Assembly (NCBI GenBank): GCA_040385245.1
Contig: JAZKHT010000006.1
Span: 116,069-180,068, forward strand
DNA from: JAZKHT01 sp040385245
GTDB taxonomy: Bacteria; Pseudomonadota; Alphaproteobacteria; Rhodobacterales; Rhodobacteraceae
Length of the DNA: 64,000 nucleotides
Direction of reading: 5' to 3'
Shown here: piece after piece, positions 43,591 to 53,015 of the stretch
How positions within the stretch are numbered: position 1 is the first letter of the stretch
How the letters are laid out: each line of letters opens with the position of its first letter
The notes under the pieces: model-generated
What the model was told of the DNA's origin: nothing
Seen by the model: only the letters and a program-made list of their open reading frames with translations
Databases searched by the model: none
Translations under genes and position numbers: made by a program

Positions 43591-44271
43591 TTGAGCAACC
43601 CTGACAGCTTCATCGACGAAGTCACCGAAGAGGTCCGCCGCGACCGCCTGTTCGGGCTGTTCCGCAAATACGGCTGGATCGGGGTGCTGATCGTCGTCCT
43701 GATCGTGGCCGGGGCCGCCTGGAACGAATGGCAAAAGGCGCAGGCCGCTGCGCGCGCGCAGGGCTTTGGCGATGCCATCCTTGAGGCGCTGGACATGGGC
43801 GCGCCCGAAGAGCGCAGTGCCGCCCTTGATGCGGTTCCGGCGGACGGGGCGCAGACGGCGATCCTGAAGCTGTTGCTGGCGTCAGACCCTGAACAGGACC
43901 GCGCAGGTGCCCTGACGGCACTGGATGCGCTGATCGCCGATAGCTCGCAGCCGCAAAGCTACCGCGATCTGGCAACCTTGCGCCGGGTGATCGTGGCAGG
44001 GGCCGAAATGCCCGTTGCCGATCGGCGCGCTGCGCTTGATCCGATTGCTGCACCGGGGCGGCCGTTCCGCACGCTGGCTCTGGAACAGCTTGCCTATCTG
44101 CTGGTTGAAGAGGGTAAGGCCGACGAGGCGATTGCCGCGCTGACGCAACTGGCGCAGGATCAGGAAGCGCCGGCTGGCCTGCGTGGCCGCGCGGCGCAGA
44201 TGATTGTGGCGCTGGGGGGCGAGGCCCCGGTATCCAACGCCGCAGCGGACGGAACGACGACCGACGGTTGA
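43591..44271 (+). CDS. YfgM-like tetratricopeptide membrane protein
   Basis: The protein has a short cytoplasmic start (SNPDSFIDEVTEEVRRDRL), one membrane helix (GWIGVLIVVLIVAGAAW) and a periplasmic helical TPR-like region, in 226 residues. This matches YfgM, a partner of the Sec translocon and of periplasmic chaperones. The start is a TTG at 43591 after a GGAG. A longer frame from 43330 runs antisense-free into the previous gene and has no membrane-protein start. It is the first of the yfgM-bamB-der order known from other proteobacteria. Confidence 0.85.
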   Translation: MSNPDSFIDEVTEEVRRDRLFGLFRKYGWIGVLIVVLIVAGAAWNEWQKAQAAARAQGFGDAILEALDMGAPEERSAALDAVPADGAQTAILKLLLASDPEQDRAGALTALDALIADSSQPQSYRDLATLRRVIVAGAEMPVADRRAALDPIAAPGRPFRTLALEQLAYLLVEEGKADEAIAALTQLAQDQEAPAGLRGRAAQMIVALGGEAPVSNAAADGTTTDG

Positions 44272-44341
44272 CAACAGGCTGAGGCAGGCCGGAACGACGC
44301 CCGCAAGGGTCAGGGAACAGGCGAACAAGGGGGCCTTTCAG

Positions 44342-45691
44342 GTGAACCACAGGCTGTATGGTGCGATGACAGGGCTGGCGCTCGTGACGCTGCTTGGGGC
44401 CTGCGAACGCGAACTGATCCTGCCCGGAGAGCGGTTTTCCGTCCGCACCGATCTGGCCGCGTCCATCCCGGTCGAGGGCGAGGCGGCCCCGGTGGCCCCC
44501 GCAGACCGGCCCGAAAACCAAAGCGTGGCGATTTCCCTGCCCGGTGCCGTTGCCAATGCGGACTGGACGCATCGCGGCGGCAATGCGCGGCACGACGCAC
44601 CGCATGGCGTGCTGTCGGCGGCCCCGCAACGGCTGTGGTCGGCGGCAATAGGCGCGGGCAGCAGCCGCAAGAACCGCATTTCCGCAGCACCGGTGGTTGA
44701 CGGTGGGCGCATCTTTACAATGGACAGCAAGGCAGGTGTTCAGGCGACGTCGCCCGCCGGGGCCGCGCTTTGGCGCGCCGATCTGACGGCGGCGTTCGAC
44801 CGGGGTGGTGATGTGTCGGGCGGCGGGATCGCGGCCGGTGGCGGGCAGGTCTTTGCGGCCACGGGCTTTGGCGAGTTGGTGGCGCTGGATGCCGCAACGG
44901 GGGGCGTGCAGTGGCGTCAGCGGCTGGACAGCCCCGTGACGGGTGCCCCTGCGGTCGAGGCGGGGATTGTCTATGTCGTCGGGCGTGACGGGTCCGCCTG
45001 GGCCGTGCGCGCCAAGGATGGCAAGGTGCTGTGGACGGTGCCGGGTCTGCCCGCAAACACCGCCATGGTCGGCTCTGCCGCGCCTGCGGTCGGGGCGACG
45101 ACGGTGGTCTTTCCCTTTGCCAGCGGCGGGATGACGGCGGTGCTGAAGAACACCGGTGTCCGCGTCTGGGATGCGCCTGTCACCGGGCAGCGTCTGGGGC
45201 GCGGCTATACCGGCATCGTGGATATCACCGGCGATCCGGTGGTGCAGGGGCCGGTCATCTATGCGGGCACCGCAGGCGGGCGCACGGCGGCTGTCGCGGC
45301 GTCTTCTGGCAAGCGGATATGGACGGCCACCGAAGGCGCGCTTGGCGCACCGCTGGTGGTGGGCGGATCGGCGTTCGTGGTCAATGACGAGGCGCGCCTG
45401 GTGCGGCTGGATGCGGCGACCGGCGATGTGATCTGGTCGGTCGAGATGCCCTATTTCGACAAGGAAAAACCGAAACGCCGCAAGGCGATCACCGCGCATT
45501 TCGGCCCGGTGCTGGCGGGGGGGCGGCTGGTCGTGGTGTCGTCGGATGGGCAATTGCGGCTGTTCAACCCGGCGGATGGCGCATTGGTCGGCGGTGCGGA
45601 AATCCCCGGCGGGGCGGCAACGGCACCGGCGCTGGCCGGGGGCGTGCTCTATGTCGTGGGTGGCAACGGGCAACTTCACGCTTTCCGTTGA
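44342..45691 (+). CDS. bamB: Outer-membrane assembly lipoprotein BamB-like (PQQ propeller)
   Basis: BamB is a beta-propeller lipoprotein of the machine that inserts outer-membrane proteins. The protein starts with a short lipoprotein signal (LVTLLGAC) and has repeated propeller blades of the PQQ type. The GTG at 44342 gives a 449-residue protein with the signal peptide right at the start. No ATG gives a suitable signal. Its place between a YfgM-like gene and der matches the conserved order. Confidence 0.9.
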   Translation: MNHRLYGAMTGLALVTLLGACERELILPGERFSVRTDLAASIPVEGEAAPVAPADRPENQSVAISLPGAVANADWTHRGGNARHDAPHGVLSAAPQRLWSAAIGAGSSRKNRISAAPVVDGGRIFTMDSKAGVQATSPAGAALWRADLTAAFDRGGDVSGGGIAAGGGQVFAATGFGELVALDAATGGVQWRQRLDSPVTGAPAVEAGIVYVVGRDGSAWAVRAKDGKVLWTVPGLPANTAMVGSAAPAVGATTVVFPFASGGMTAVLKNTGVRVWDAPVTGQRLGRGYTGIVDITGDPVVQGPVIYAGTAGGRTAAVAASSGKRIWTATEGALGAPLVVGGSAFVVNDEARLVRLDAATGDVIWSVEMPYFDKEKPKRRKAITAHFGPVLAGGRLVVVSSDGQLRLFNPADGALVGGAEIPGGAATAPALAGGVLYVVGGNGQLHAFR

Positions 45692-45739
45692 CGGTTGGCG
45701 GGTGTAAGGAACCCCCTTCTGCACGCTTCGGAGCGCAAG

Positions 45740-47212
45740 ATGACCTTTACCCTCGCCATCGTGGGCCGTCCCAACGTCGGCAAATCGACTCTTTTCAACC
45801 GGCTTGTCGGGCGCAAGCTGGCGCTGGTTGACGACCAACCCGGGGTCACGCGCGACCTGCGCGAAGGCGATGCCAAGCTGTTCGACATGCGCTTTACCGT
45901 CATCGACACTGCCGGTCTGGAAGAGGTCACCGATGACAGTCTTCAGGGCCGGATGCGGCGTCTGACGGAACGCGCGGTGGAAATGTCCGATGTCTGCCTG
46001 TTCCTGATGGACGGGCGCGTGGGCGTGACCCCGTCGGACGAGGTGTTCGCCGACATCCTGCGCAAGAAAAGCGCCCGCGTGATCCTTGGCGTGAACAAGG
46101 CCGAGGGCAAGGCCGGTGACGGCGGCGCGATCGAGGCGTGGAGCCTGGGTCTGGGCGAACCCGTGCGACTGTCTGCCGAACACGGCGAGGGCATGGATGA
46201 TCTTTATCACATCCTGCGCCCCATCGCGGCTGAATTCGAAGAACGCGCCAAGGCCGATGCGCCGCTGGTCGATCTGGACGTGGATGAAGCCGAGGCTGAT
46301 CTTGAGGCTGACCCAGATGCCCACAAGCCAACAGCAAACCACCCCCTGCAAATTGCCGTGATCGGGCGGCCCAATGCGGGCAAATCGACGCTGATCAACA
46401 AGATCCTTGGCTTTGACCGCATGTTGACCGGGCCAGAGGCCGGGATCACGCGCGACGCCATTTCGGTGCGGGCCGACTGGATGGACACGCCGATCCGCAT
46501 CTTTGACACCGCCGGGATGCGGCGCAAATCTAAGATCAACGACAAGCTGGAAAAGATGTCGGTGTCCGATGGCCTGCGCGCCGTGCGCTTTGCCGAAGTC
46601 GTGGTCGTGTTGCTGGACGTCGATATCCCGTTCGAGGTGCAGGATCTGCGCATCGCAGATTACGCCGAAAGCGAAGGCCGTGCTGTGGTTGTGGCTGTCA
46701 ACAAATGGGATCTTGAAGGCGAAAAGCAGGAAAAGCTGGCCGAACTGAAAGAGATGTTCGAACGGCTGCTGCCTCAGTTGCGCGGCGCGCCCCTTGTCAC
46801 CGTGTCGGCCAAGACGGGCCGGGGGCTGGACCGGCTGCATGATGCCATCGTCAAGGCGCATGACGTCTGGAACCGCCGCATCACCACGGCGCGTCTGAAC
46901 AGCTGGCTGGGTGCCATGACCGAGGCGCACCCGCCGCCCGCACCGGGCGGACGCCGGATCAAGCTGCGCTACATGACGCAGGTAAAGACCCGTCCGCCGG
47001 GGTTCATCGTGATGTGTTCGCACCCCGAGGATATGCCCGACAGCTATCGCCGCTATCTGGTCAACGGTTTGCGCGAACATTTCGACATGCCTGGCACGCC
47101 GATCCGTATCACGTTCCGGTCGCAAGGCGACAAGAACCCGTTCAAGGATCAGAAATTCCACACGCCGTCACGACTGCGCAAGCATATGGACCAGAAAAGC
47201 CCCAAGCGGTGA
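45740..47212 (+). CDS. der: Ribosome biogenesis GTPase Der (EngA)
   Basis: Der is an essential tandem GTPase needed for 50S ribosome assembly. The 490-residue protein has two G domains, with G1 motifs GRPNVGKST near the start and GRPNAGKST in the middle, and a C-terminal KH-like domain. The ATG at 45740 fits a TTTACCC-type N-terminus (MTFTLAIVGRP). The hairpin between der and the next, converging gene may act as terminator. Confidence 0.97.
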   Translation: MTFTLAIVGRPNVGKSTLFNRLVGRKLALVDDQPGVTRDLREGDAKLFDMRFTVIDTAGLEEVTDDSLQGRMRRLTERAVEMSDVCLFLMDGRVGVTPSDEVFADILRKKSARVILGVNKAEGKAGDGGAIEAWSLGLGEPVRLSAEHGEGMDDLYHILRPIAAEFEERAKADAPLVDLDVDEAEADLEADPDAHKPTANHPLQIAVIGRPNAGKSTLINKILGFDRMLTGPEAGITRDAISVRADWMDTPIRIFDTAGMRRKSKINDKLEKMSVSDGLRAVRFAEVVVVLLDVDIPFEVQDLRIADYAESEGRAVVVAVNKWDLEGEKQEKLAELKEMFERLLPQLRGAPLVTVSAKTGRGLDRLHDAIVKAHDVWNRRITTARLNSWLGAMTEAHPPPAPGGRRIKLRYMTQVKTRPPGFIVMCSHPEDMPDSYRRYLVNGLREHFDMPGTPIRITFRSQGDKNPFKDQKFHTPSRLRKHMDQKSPKR

Positions 47213-47228
47213 TTTCGGTAGTGTCACA

Positions 47229-47260
47229 GCCCTTTGCGCCGTTCGTTCAGGCGCAGGGGG
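47229..47260. terminator. Hairpin between converging der and TspO-like genes
   Basis: TGCGCC at 47235-47240 and GGCGCA at 47250-47255 form the core stem, extended by CCC and GGG on the outside. It sits just before the stop of the minus-strand gene. Confidence 0.45.
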
Positions 47261-47962
47261 TCAACTGCGGCGAGCGGCAATCAACGTAAGCGCCATGATC
47301 ACCACGCCCGACCCTGCAATCAGCGCGACGGTGATGTTGTCGCCCGCGTTGACCACCACCACCCCGATCAGCGCCCAGATCACGGTCAGGCCGTAGACGG
47401 GCATCGTCGGGCGGCGCAACTGCACCGTCACGGCGATGACCAGCACCAGCGCCAACATGGCGGCGGCGGACGCGGTGTTTGACAGCCAGCCATATCCCGC
47501 CAGCAGCACCCCGAGCGACACGGCAGACGCTGCAGACAGCCAGCCTGCGTAGATCGCCGTCGGCGCGGCCAGCATCCAGCGGTCTTGCACCGGATCGGCG
47601 CGCAGGAACGCCAGCAGCGCGGTTGCGACCATCAGCCAGATCGTCACCGTCGCCCAGATGGGCGAGGCGTTGGCGATGTTCAGCCAGACCGCACCGATGG
47701 CAATCGACGCCGTCAGCGCGGGGCGGATGCGATCCCACGCAGGGTCTTCGCGTCGCTTCCACAGACCATAGGCCGCATGGGCGATCAGCCACAGGTAGAT
47801 CACGCTCCAGATTCCGAAGGCATACCCTGCCGGCTGGATGGCGGGGCGGGCGATCTCTACCGGGAATTGCCCTGGCGGATAGCCGGTGAAGGGCGGCGTG
47901 ATGAATGGGGCCACGCCAAAGGCCAGCGTGACCAGCAGCAGCAGAACCGCGCGGGCGGTCAT
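47261..47962 (-). CDS. TspO/MBR-like membrane protein
   Basis: The 233-residue protein is made of about seven hydrophobic helices and is rich in Trp and Ala. The segment GYAFGIWSVIYLWLIAHAAY resembles the tryptophan-rich sensory protein (TspO) family. TspO has five helices and about 160 residues, so this is a longer relative. The role is not known. It overlaps the serS stop by four bases. Confidence 0.65.
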   Translation of the reverse strand: MTARAVLLLLVTLAFGVAPFITPPFTGYPPGQFPVEIARPAIQPAGYAFGIWSVIYLWLIAHAAYGLWKRREDPAWDRIRPALTASIAIGAVWLNIANASPIWATVTIWLMVATALLAFLRADPVQDRWMLAAPTAIYAGWLSAASAVSLGVLLAGYGWLSNTASAAAMLALVLVIAVTVQLRRPTMPVYGLTVIWALIGVVVVNAGDNITVALIAGSGVVIMALTLIAARRS

Positions 47963-49248
47963 GCCAGCGTTCCGTCTGCGCTGATGCGGGTCTTGCCGCC
48001 CAGATAGGGGTGCAGGACGGCGGGAAGGTCGACCGATCCATCCGCCTGCTGGCCGTTTTCCAGCACGGCGATCAGGCAGCGGCCCACGGCGAGGCCCGAT
48101 CCGTTCAGGGTGTGGACGAATTCGGGCTTGCCGCCGGGTGTGCGGAAGCGGGCGTTCATGCGGCGGGCCTGAAAGTCGCCGCAGACCGAGACGGAACTGA
48201 TCTCGCGGTAGCGGTTCTGACCGGGCAGCCACACCTCAAGGTCATGGGTCTTGATCGCGCCGAACCCCATGTCGCCGGTGCAAAGCACGATTGTCCGGTA
48301 GGGCAGGCCCAGCTTTTCAAGGATCGCTTCGGCGCATTTCGTCATGCGGTCGTGTTCGGCCATGCTGGTGTCGGGGGTGGTGATCGACACCATTTCCACC
48401 TTTTCGAACTGGTGCTGGCGCAGCATGCCTGTCGTGTCCTTGCCGGACGACCCCGCCTCGGACCGGAAGCATTGGGTGTGGGCGGTCATGCGGATGGGCA
48501 GGGCGGTTTCGTCCAGAATGTCACCCGCCACGCTGTTGGTCAGGGTCACCTCGGCGGTGGGGATCAGCCACCAGCCGTTGGTGGTCTGATAGCTGTCTTC
48601 GGCGAATTTGGGCAGTTGGTTGGTGCCATACATCGCCTCGGGCTTGACCAGAACGGGGGTCCACATCTCTGTCAGGCCGTGGTCGGTGATGTGGGTGTCC
48701 AGCATGAACTGCGCGAGCGCGCGGTGCAGGCGGATGACGGCCCCCTTCAGCACAACAAAGCGCGCGCCCGACAGTTTCGCGGCAGTCTCGAAATCCATGC
48801 CGGGTTTGACGGACGGAATGTCGAAATGTTCGCGCGGGGTGAAGTCGAAATTGCGCGGTGCGCCCCAGCGGTAAAGCTCGACATTGTCGTCCTCGTCCCG
48901 GCCATCGGGGGCGTCGGGGTGGGGCAGGTTGGGGATGGTCATCAACAGATCGCGCAGGCGCGTGTCTTCCGCGGCGGCCTGTTCGGTCAGGCTGGCGACT
49001 TCGGCCTTTTTGTCGGCAACAAGCGCACGCAGGCGGTTGAATTCGGCATCATTGCCGGCGGCCTTGGCGGCACCCACGTCTTTTGACGCTGCGTTCTGCG
49101 CGGCTTGAGCGGTTTCGGCGGCCAGGATTTTCGCGCGACGGGATTCGTCGATCGACAGGATTTCCCGCGACATCGGTGCCAGACCCCGGCGGGAGAGGGC
49201 CGCATCGAAAGCGGCGGGATTCTCGCGGATGGCGCGGATGTCGTGCAT
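47959..49248 (-). CDS. serS: Seryl-tRNA synthetase
   Basis: SerS attaches serine to tRNA(Ser). The 429-residue class II synthetase has an N-terminal coiled coil (around EIL and ARRAKILAAE), motif 2 with FRSEAGSSGKDTTGM and motif 3 near the C-terminus. The start at 49248 (MHDIRAIREN) is typical of the family. The longer frame toward 50028 is antisense to yajC and the intergenic region. It overlaps the TspO-like gene by four bases. Confidence 0.96.
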   Translation of the reverse strand: MHDIRAIRENPAAFDAALSRRGLAPMSREILSIDESRRAKILAAETAQAAQNAASKDVGAAKAAGNDAEFNRLRALVADKKAEVASLTEQAAAEDTRLRDLLMTIPNLPHPDAPDGRDEDDNVELYRWGAPRNFDFTPREHFDIPSVKPGMDFETAAKLSGARFVVLKGAVIRLHRALAQFMLDTHITDHGLTEMWTPVLVKPEAMYGTNQLPKFAEDSYQTTNGWWLIPTAEVTLTNSVAGDILDETALPIRMTAHTQCFRSEAGSSGKDTTGMLRQHQFEKVEMVSITTPDTSMAEHDRMTKCAEAILEKLGLPYRTIVLCTGDMGFGAIKTHDLEVWLPGQNRYREISSVSVCGDFQARRMNARFRTPGGKPEFVHTLNGSGLAVGRCLIAVLENGQQADGSVDLPAVLHPYLGGKTRISADGTLA

Positions 49249-49623
49249 GGATCGGCCTTTCGGGTCACAGGGAACGGGGAAGATATGCCGCAAAGGGGGG
49301 CAAAGGGAAAGGGGGTGGGGCAAGCGGTTGTCATGCATCGGAAACCGTGGCGCGTGTCGCGGGCCGGGCCGTGGGGGTTTCACACCCACACACCCCCGTG
49401 GGATATTTGGGGAAAGAGGAAGCAGAGCAAGAGGGGGCGGCACGGGCAAGGCGCAGGTCAAAGTGCCAAGGTTTGGTGACAGGCGGCACTGGTTTTTTGC
49501 CCCCAAGTCCCCATATGCGCCCGAAGGTGGCGCGCCTTGCCTTCCCCATAGCCCGCTTATAGGGTGCCCGCCGACAAGACAGACCCATTCGGGGCCAAGC
49601 CCCTCTGACAGCTCGAGGTATTC
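49249..49623. other. 375-base intergenic region between divergent serS and yajC
   Basis: This region holds no supported gene. It contains the second copy of a short intergenic motif at 49391-49410, a GGGGGT/ACCCCC inverted pair at 49373-49397, and TTGCCT (49537) with TATAGG (49558) 15 bases apart, a weak candidate promoter for yajC. I see no RNA gene or riboswitch. Confidence 0.55.
49391..49410 (+). repeat. Short intergenic motif, copy 2
   Basis: It reads as a CCCCCGTGGGATATT-type element and is similar to the element at 11671-11690 in the other orientation. Confidence 0.4.
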
Positions 49624-49950
49624 ATGTTCGCAACCCCCGCTTTTGCCCAGGCCGCCGGTGCCGGTGCAGGTTCCGCCTTCGCGTCCTTTGTGCCGCTGAT
49701 CCTGATCTTTGCCATCATGTACTTCCTGTTGATCCGTCCGCAGCAGAAAAAGCTGAAGGATCACCGCGCCATGGTCGAGGCGCTGCGGCGCGGCGATCAG
49801 GTGCTGACCCAAGGTGGCATCGTCGGCAAGGTGCTGAAAGTGCACGAAGACGGCATGCTGGATGTCGAAATCGCGGACAACGTGAAGGTGAAGGTCATGC
49901 GGTCGACCATCGTTCAGGTCTTGTCCAAGACCGAACCCGCTGCGGTCTGA
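49624..49950 (+). CDS. yajC: Preprotein translocase subunit YajC
   Basis: YajC is a small partner of SecDF in the Sec translocase. It has one membrane helix (PLILIFAIMYFLLIRPQQKK) and a cytoplasmic domain with the RRGDQVLTQGG-like segment. Length is 108 residues. The ATG follows CGAGG. secD begins eight bases later, so yajC-secD-secF forms one operon. Confidence 0.95.
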   Translation: MFATPAFAQAAGAGAGSAFASFVPLILIFAIMYFLLIRPQQKKLKDHRAMVEALRRGDQVLTQGGIVGKVLKVHEDGMLDVEIADNVKVKVMRSTIVQVLSKTEPAAV

Positions 49951-49957
49951 TCCAGAC

Positions 49958-51619
49958 ATGCTGCACATCCCCTTGTGGAAACGGCTGCTGATCTTGGGCG
50001 TCTGCGCCCTTGGCATCCTTATGGCCACGCCGAACCTGTTCTATGACCGGGTGGAGCAGCACAATGACGCAATCAAGGCGGTCGGTGACGGCCAGCCCAC
50101 CGCAGGTCAGGCGGCGGCGCTGGCGCTGTGGCCGGAATGGCTGCCGTCGGGGTTGGTGAACCTTGGCCTTGATCTGCGGGGGGGCGCGCATCTTCTGGCC
50201 GAAGTGCAGGTCGAGGACGTCTACAAGGCGCGGATGGATGCGCTGTGGCCCGAGGTGCGCGACGCCCTGCGCGATCTGCGCGATGAGGTCGGCAATGTCC
50301 GGCGTCAACCGTCCGAACCCGGCGTGCTGCGCGTGGCGATTTCGAACGCCGCTGGTGTTCCCGCCGCCGTCGCCGCCGTGCAGGCGCTGGCCACGCCGGT
50401 GGTGTCGTTGACCGGCATCGGCCAGAACGACATCGAGGTGGCGGCCAACGGCGATGTCATCACCATTCAGTTGTCCGAAGCAGAGCGGCTGGAAACAGAC
50501 AAGCGGACCATTACGCAAAGCCTTGAAATCATTCGCCGTCGTGTGGACGAGGTTGGCACGCGCGAACCCACGATCCAGCGGCAGGGGTCGGACCGCATCC
50601 TGATCCAGGTGCCGGGCATCGGGTCTGCGTCCGAGTTGAAGGCGCTGATCGGCACCACGGCGAAGTTGACATTCAACGCCGTTGTCGGGCGCGCCACCAG
50701 TGCGGACGCGCAAACCGATCCGCGCAACCGGGTGTTGCCGTCGATGAATGAAGAAGGGGTCTGGTACATCGTCGAAGACACGCCTGTCGTCACAGGCGAA
50801 GAACTGACCGACGCCCAGCCCGCCTTTGATCAGAACAACCGGCCTGCGGTGAATTTCCGCTTTGATCCGGCTGGTGCGCGGGCATTTGGCGACTATACGG
50901 CGGCCAATATCGGTGCCCCATTCGCCATCGTGCTGGATGAAGAGGTGATCTCGGCGCCTGTTATCCAAAGCCATATCCCCGGCGGGTCGGGCATCATCAC
51001 CGGCAGCTTCACGGTCGAGGAAAGCACCGAACTCGCGGTCCTGCTGCGGGCCGGTGCCCTGCCAGCCAAGATGACGTTTCTGGAAGAACGCACCATCGGC
51101 CCCGAACTGGGCGCCGATTCGATCGAGGCGGGCAAGCGCGCTGCGGTTCTGGGGATGGTGTTCGTGATCCTTTACATGGTCGCCAGCTATGGCTGGTTCG
51201 GCATGATGGCCAATATCGCACTGGCGGTGAACATCGTGCTGCTGATGGCGGTGCTGTCGATGATCGGGGCCACGTTGACGCTGCCGGGCATCGCGGGGAT
51301 CGTGCTGACCATGGGCATGGCGGTCGATGCCAACGTTCTGATCTTCGAACGCATCCGCGAGGAATTGCGCGCCGGAGCAGGCCCGGCGCGGGCCGTCGAG
51401 GCCGGGTTTGAGCGGGCGTTTTCGGCGATCATGGATTCCAACGTGACGGGCCTGCTGACGGCGGTCATCATGTTCTGGATCGGGTCCGGTCCGGTGCGCG
51501 GCTTTGCGGTGACGCTGGGCCTTGGGATCGTGACGTCGATGTTCACGGCTGTCTATGTGACGCGGCTGATCATCGTGACCTGGATGGCCTGGCGCCGTCC
51601 CAAAACCATTTTGGTGTAA
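49958..51619 (+). CDS. secD: Protein translocase subunit SecD
   Basis: SecD is an accessory membrane subunit that uses the proton gradient to complete protein translocation. The 553-residue protein has a large periplasmic domain, six predicted membrane helices and the D-LRGG motif near the N-terminus (GLDLRGGAHLL). Length is normal. secF follows after 11 bases. Confidence 0.96.
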   Translation: MLHIPLWKRLLILGVCALGILMATPNLFYDRVEQHNDAIKAVGDGQPTAGQAAALALWPEWLPSGLVNLGLDLRGGAHLLAEVQVEDVYKARMDALWPEVRDALRDLRDEVGNVRRQPSEPGVLRVAISNAAGVPAAVAAVQALATPVVSLTGIGQNDIEVAANGDVITIQLSEAERLETDKRTITQSLEIIRRRVDEVGTREPTIQRQGSDRILIQVPGIGSASELKALIGTTAKLTFNAVVGRATSADAQTDPRNRVLPSMNEEGVWYIVEDTPVVTGEELTDAQPAFDQNNRPAVNFRFDPAGARAFGDYTAANIGAPFAIVLDEEVISAPVIQSHIPGGSGIITGSFTVEESTELAVLLRAGALPAKMTFLEERTIGPELGADSIEAGKRAAVLGMVFVILYMVASYGWFGMMANIALAVNIVLLMAVLSMIGATLTLPGIAGIVLTMGMAVDANVLIFERIREELRAGAGPARAVEAGFERAFSAIMDSNVTGLLTAVIMFWIGSGPVRGFAVTLGLGIVTSMFTAVYVTRLIIVTWMAWRRPKTILV

Positions 51620-51630
51620 GGAGAACGGTC

Positions 51631-52605
51631 ATGGCCTTTCGTCTGCGGCTGGTTCCCGAAACGACCAACATCGACTTTTTCAAACTTCAGGTCGCAACCT
51701 TTGGCGCGTCGGCGCTGGCGGTGGTGGTCAGTCTGATCCTTGTCGCGACCATGGGTCTGAACTTTGGCATCGACTTCAAGGGCGGCACGACGATCCGCAC
51801 GGAATCGACGGCTCCGGTGGATGTCGGCGTCTACCGCGAGGCGTTGGCGGGGTTGAACCTTGGCGATGTGTCCATCAGCGAGGTGTTTGACCCTGCGTTC
51901 CGCGACGATCAGCATGTCGCCATGGTCCGCATTTCCGCGCGCGAGGGCGAAGAGGCGGTGACCCCCGAAATCATCGCCGAGGTCGAGACGGCGATGAAGG
52001 CGGTTGATCCGGCCATCACCTTTCCAGCGGTGGAATCGGTCGGGCCGAAGGTTTCGGAAGAACTGATCTGGTCGGCCCTGCTGTCGGTCTTTGCCGGCGC
52101 TGCGGGGATTCTGATTTATGTCTGGGCGCGGTTCGAATGGCAGTTTGCCGTCGGATCAGTTGCGGCGCTTGTGCATGATGTGGTGGTGACGGTGGGGGTC
52201 TTCTCGCTGTTCCAGATCAAGTTCGATCTGACCATCGTGGCGGCGCTGCTGACGATTCTGGGCTATTCGATCAACGACACGGTGGTGATCTTTGACCGGT
52301 TGCGCGAGAATCTGGTGAAGTACAAGCAGATGCCGTTGCGCGACATGATGAACCTGACCGCGAACGAAACGCTGAGCCGCACCGTGATGACGGCCACGAC
52401 AACGCTGATCGCGCTGACGGTGCTGTTCATCTTTGGTGGCGACGTGATCCGGGGCTTTGTCTTTGCGATGCTGTTCGGGGTGATTATCGGCACCTATTCA
52501 ACGCTGTATGTCGCCAAGAACATCGTGCTGTTCTTGGGTCTGGACCGTAGCGACAAGCCAAAGGCCGGCAAGGGCGACAACGAGTTTGCCAATATCGACG
52601 CATGA
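51631..52605 (+). CDS. secF: Protein translocase subunit SecF
   Basis: SecF pairs with SecD. The 324-residue protein has the GIDFKGGT motif near the N-terminus and six membrane helices, with the NDTVVIFDR signature. It is followed after seven bases by the Mth938-domain gene. Confidence 0.96.
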   Translation: MAFRLRLVPETTNIDFFKLQVATFGASALAVVVSLILVATMGLNFGIDFKGGTTIRTESTAPVDVGVYREALAGLNLGDVSISEVFDPAFRDDQHVAMVRISAREGEEAVTPEIIAEVETAMKAVDPAITFPAVESVGPKVSEELIWSALLSVFAGAAGILIYVWARFEWQFAVGSVAALVHDVVVTVGVFSLFQIKFDLTIVAALLTILGYSINDTVVIFDRLRENLVKYKQMPLRDMMNLTANETLSRTVMTATTTLIALTVLFIFGGDVIRGFVFAMLFGVIIGTYSTLYVAKNIVLFLGLDRSDKPKAGKGDNEFANIDA

Positions 52606-52612
52606 GGGCGGG

Positions 52613-52975
52613 ATGCGACTGACCGAAATCAGCTATGGGCAGGCGCAGCCGATTGACGGCTATGGCCCCGGCTTTTTTCGCGTCGGTGGTCATGTGCTGC
52701 GTGGTGCCTGTCTGATCACGCCCTGGGATGCGGGGCCTTGGGGCGGGGTGATGGATACCGCCACGCCGCTGGCGCTGGCGGGAAAGATCGACGTGCTGTT
52801 TCTGGGCATGGGCAGCGAGATCGCCCACGCCCCCCGCGCCTTTCGTGATGCGGTCGAGGCTGCCGGGATCGGGCTGGAGGTGATGTCGTCGCCTGCTGCC
52901 TGCCGGACCTATAACGTCCTGCTGAGCGAGGGTCGCCGCATCGCCGCCGCCCTGTTGCCGGTGGGTGCGACATGA
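52613..52975 (+). CDS. Mth938-like (NDUFAF3/DUF498) domain protein
   Basis: The 120-residue protein is a single Mth938-type domain. Eukaryotic NDUFAF3 of this family helps assemble complex I. A GAGGGCGG ribosome site precedes ATG 52613. Its place directly after secF is common in alphaproteobacteria, and the bacterial function is not established. Confidence 0.85.
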   Translation: MRLTEISYGQAQPIDGYGPGFFRVGGHVLRGACLITPWDAGPWGGVMDTATPLALAGKIDVLFLGMGSEIAHAPRAFRDAVEAAGIGLEVMSSPAACRTYNVLLSEGRRIAAALLPVGAT

Positions 52976-53015
52976 CCGGGGCGACCGGTTTGTTCTCTGC
53001 GGGCGGCGCGTGGAC

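Noticed and set aside
40335..47161. Two frames of more than 1100 residues on the minus strand across 40.3-47.2 kb
   Set aside because: They cover the LysM, Atm1, YfgM, BamB and Der genes in reverse and have no domain. They arise from codon bias.
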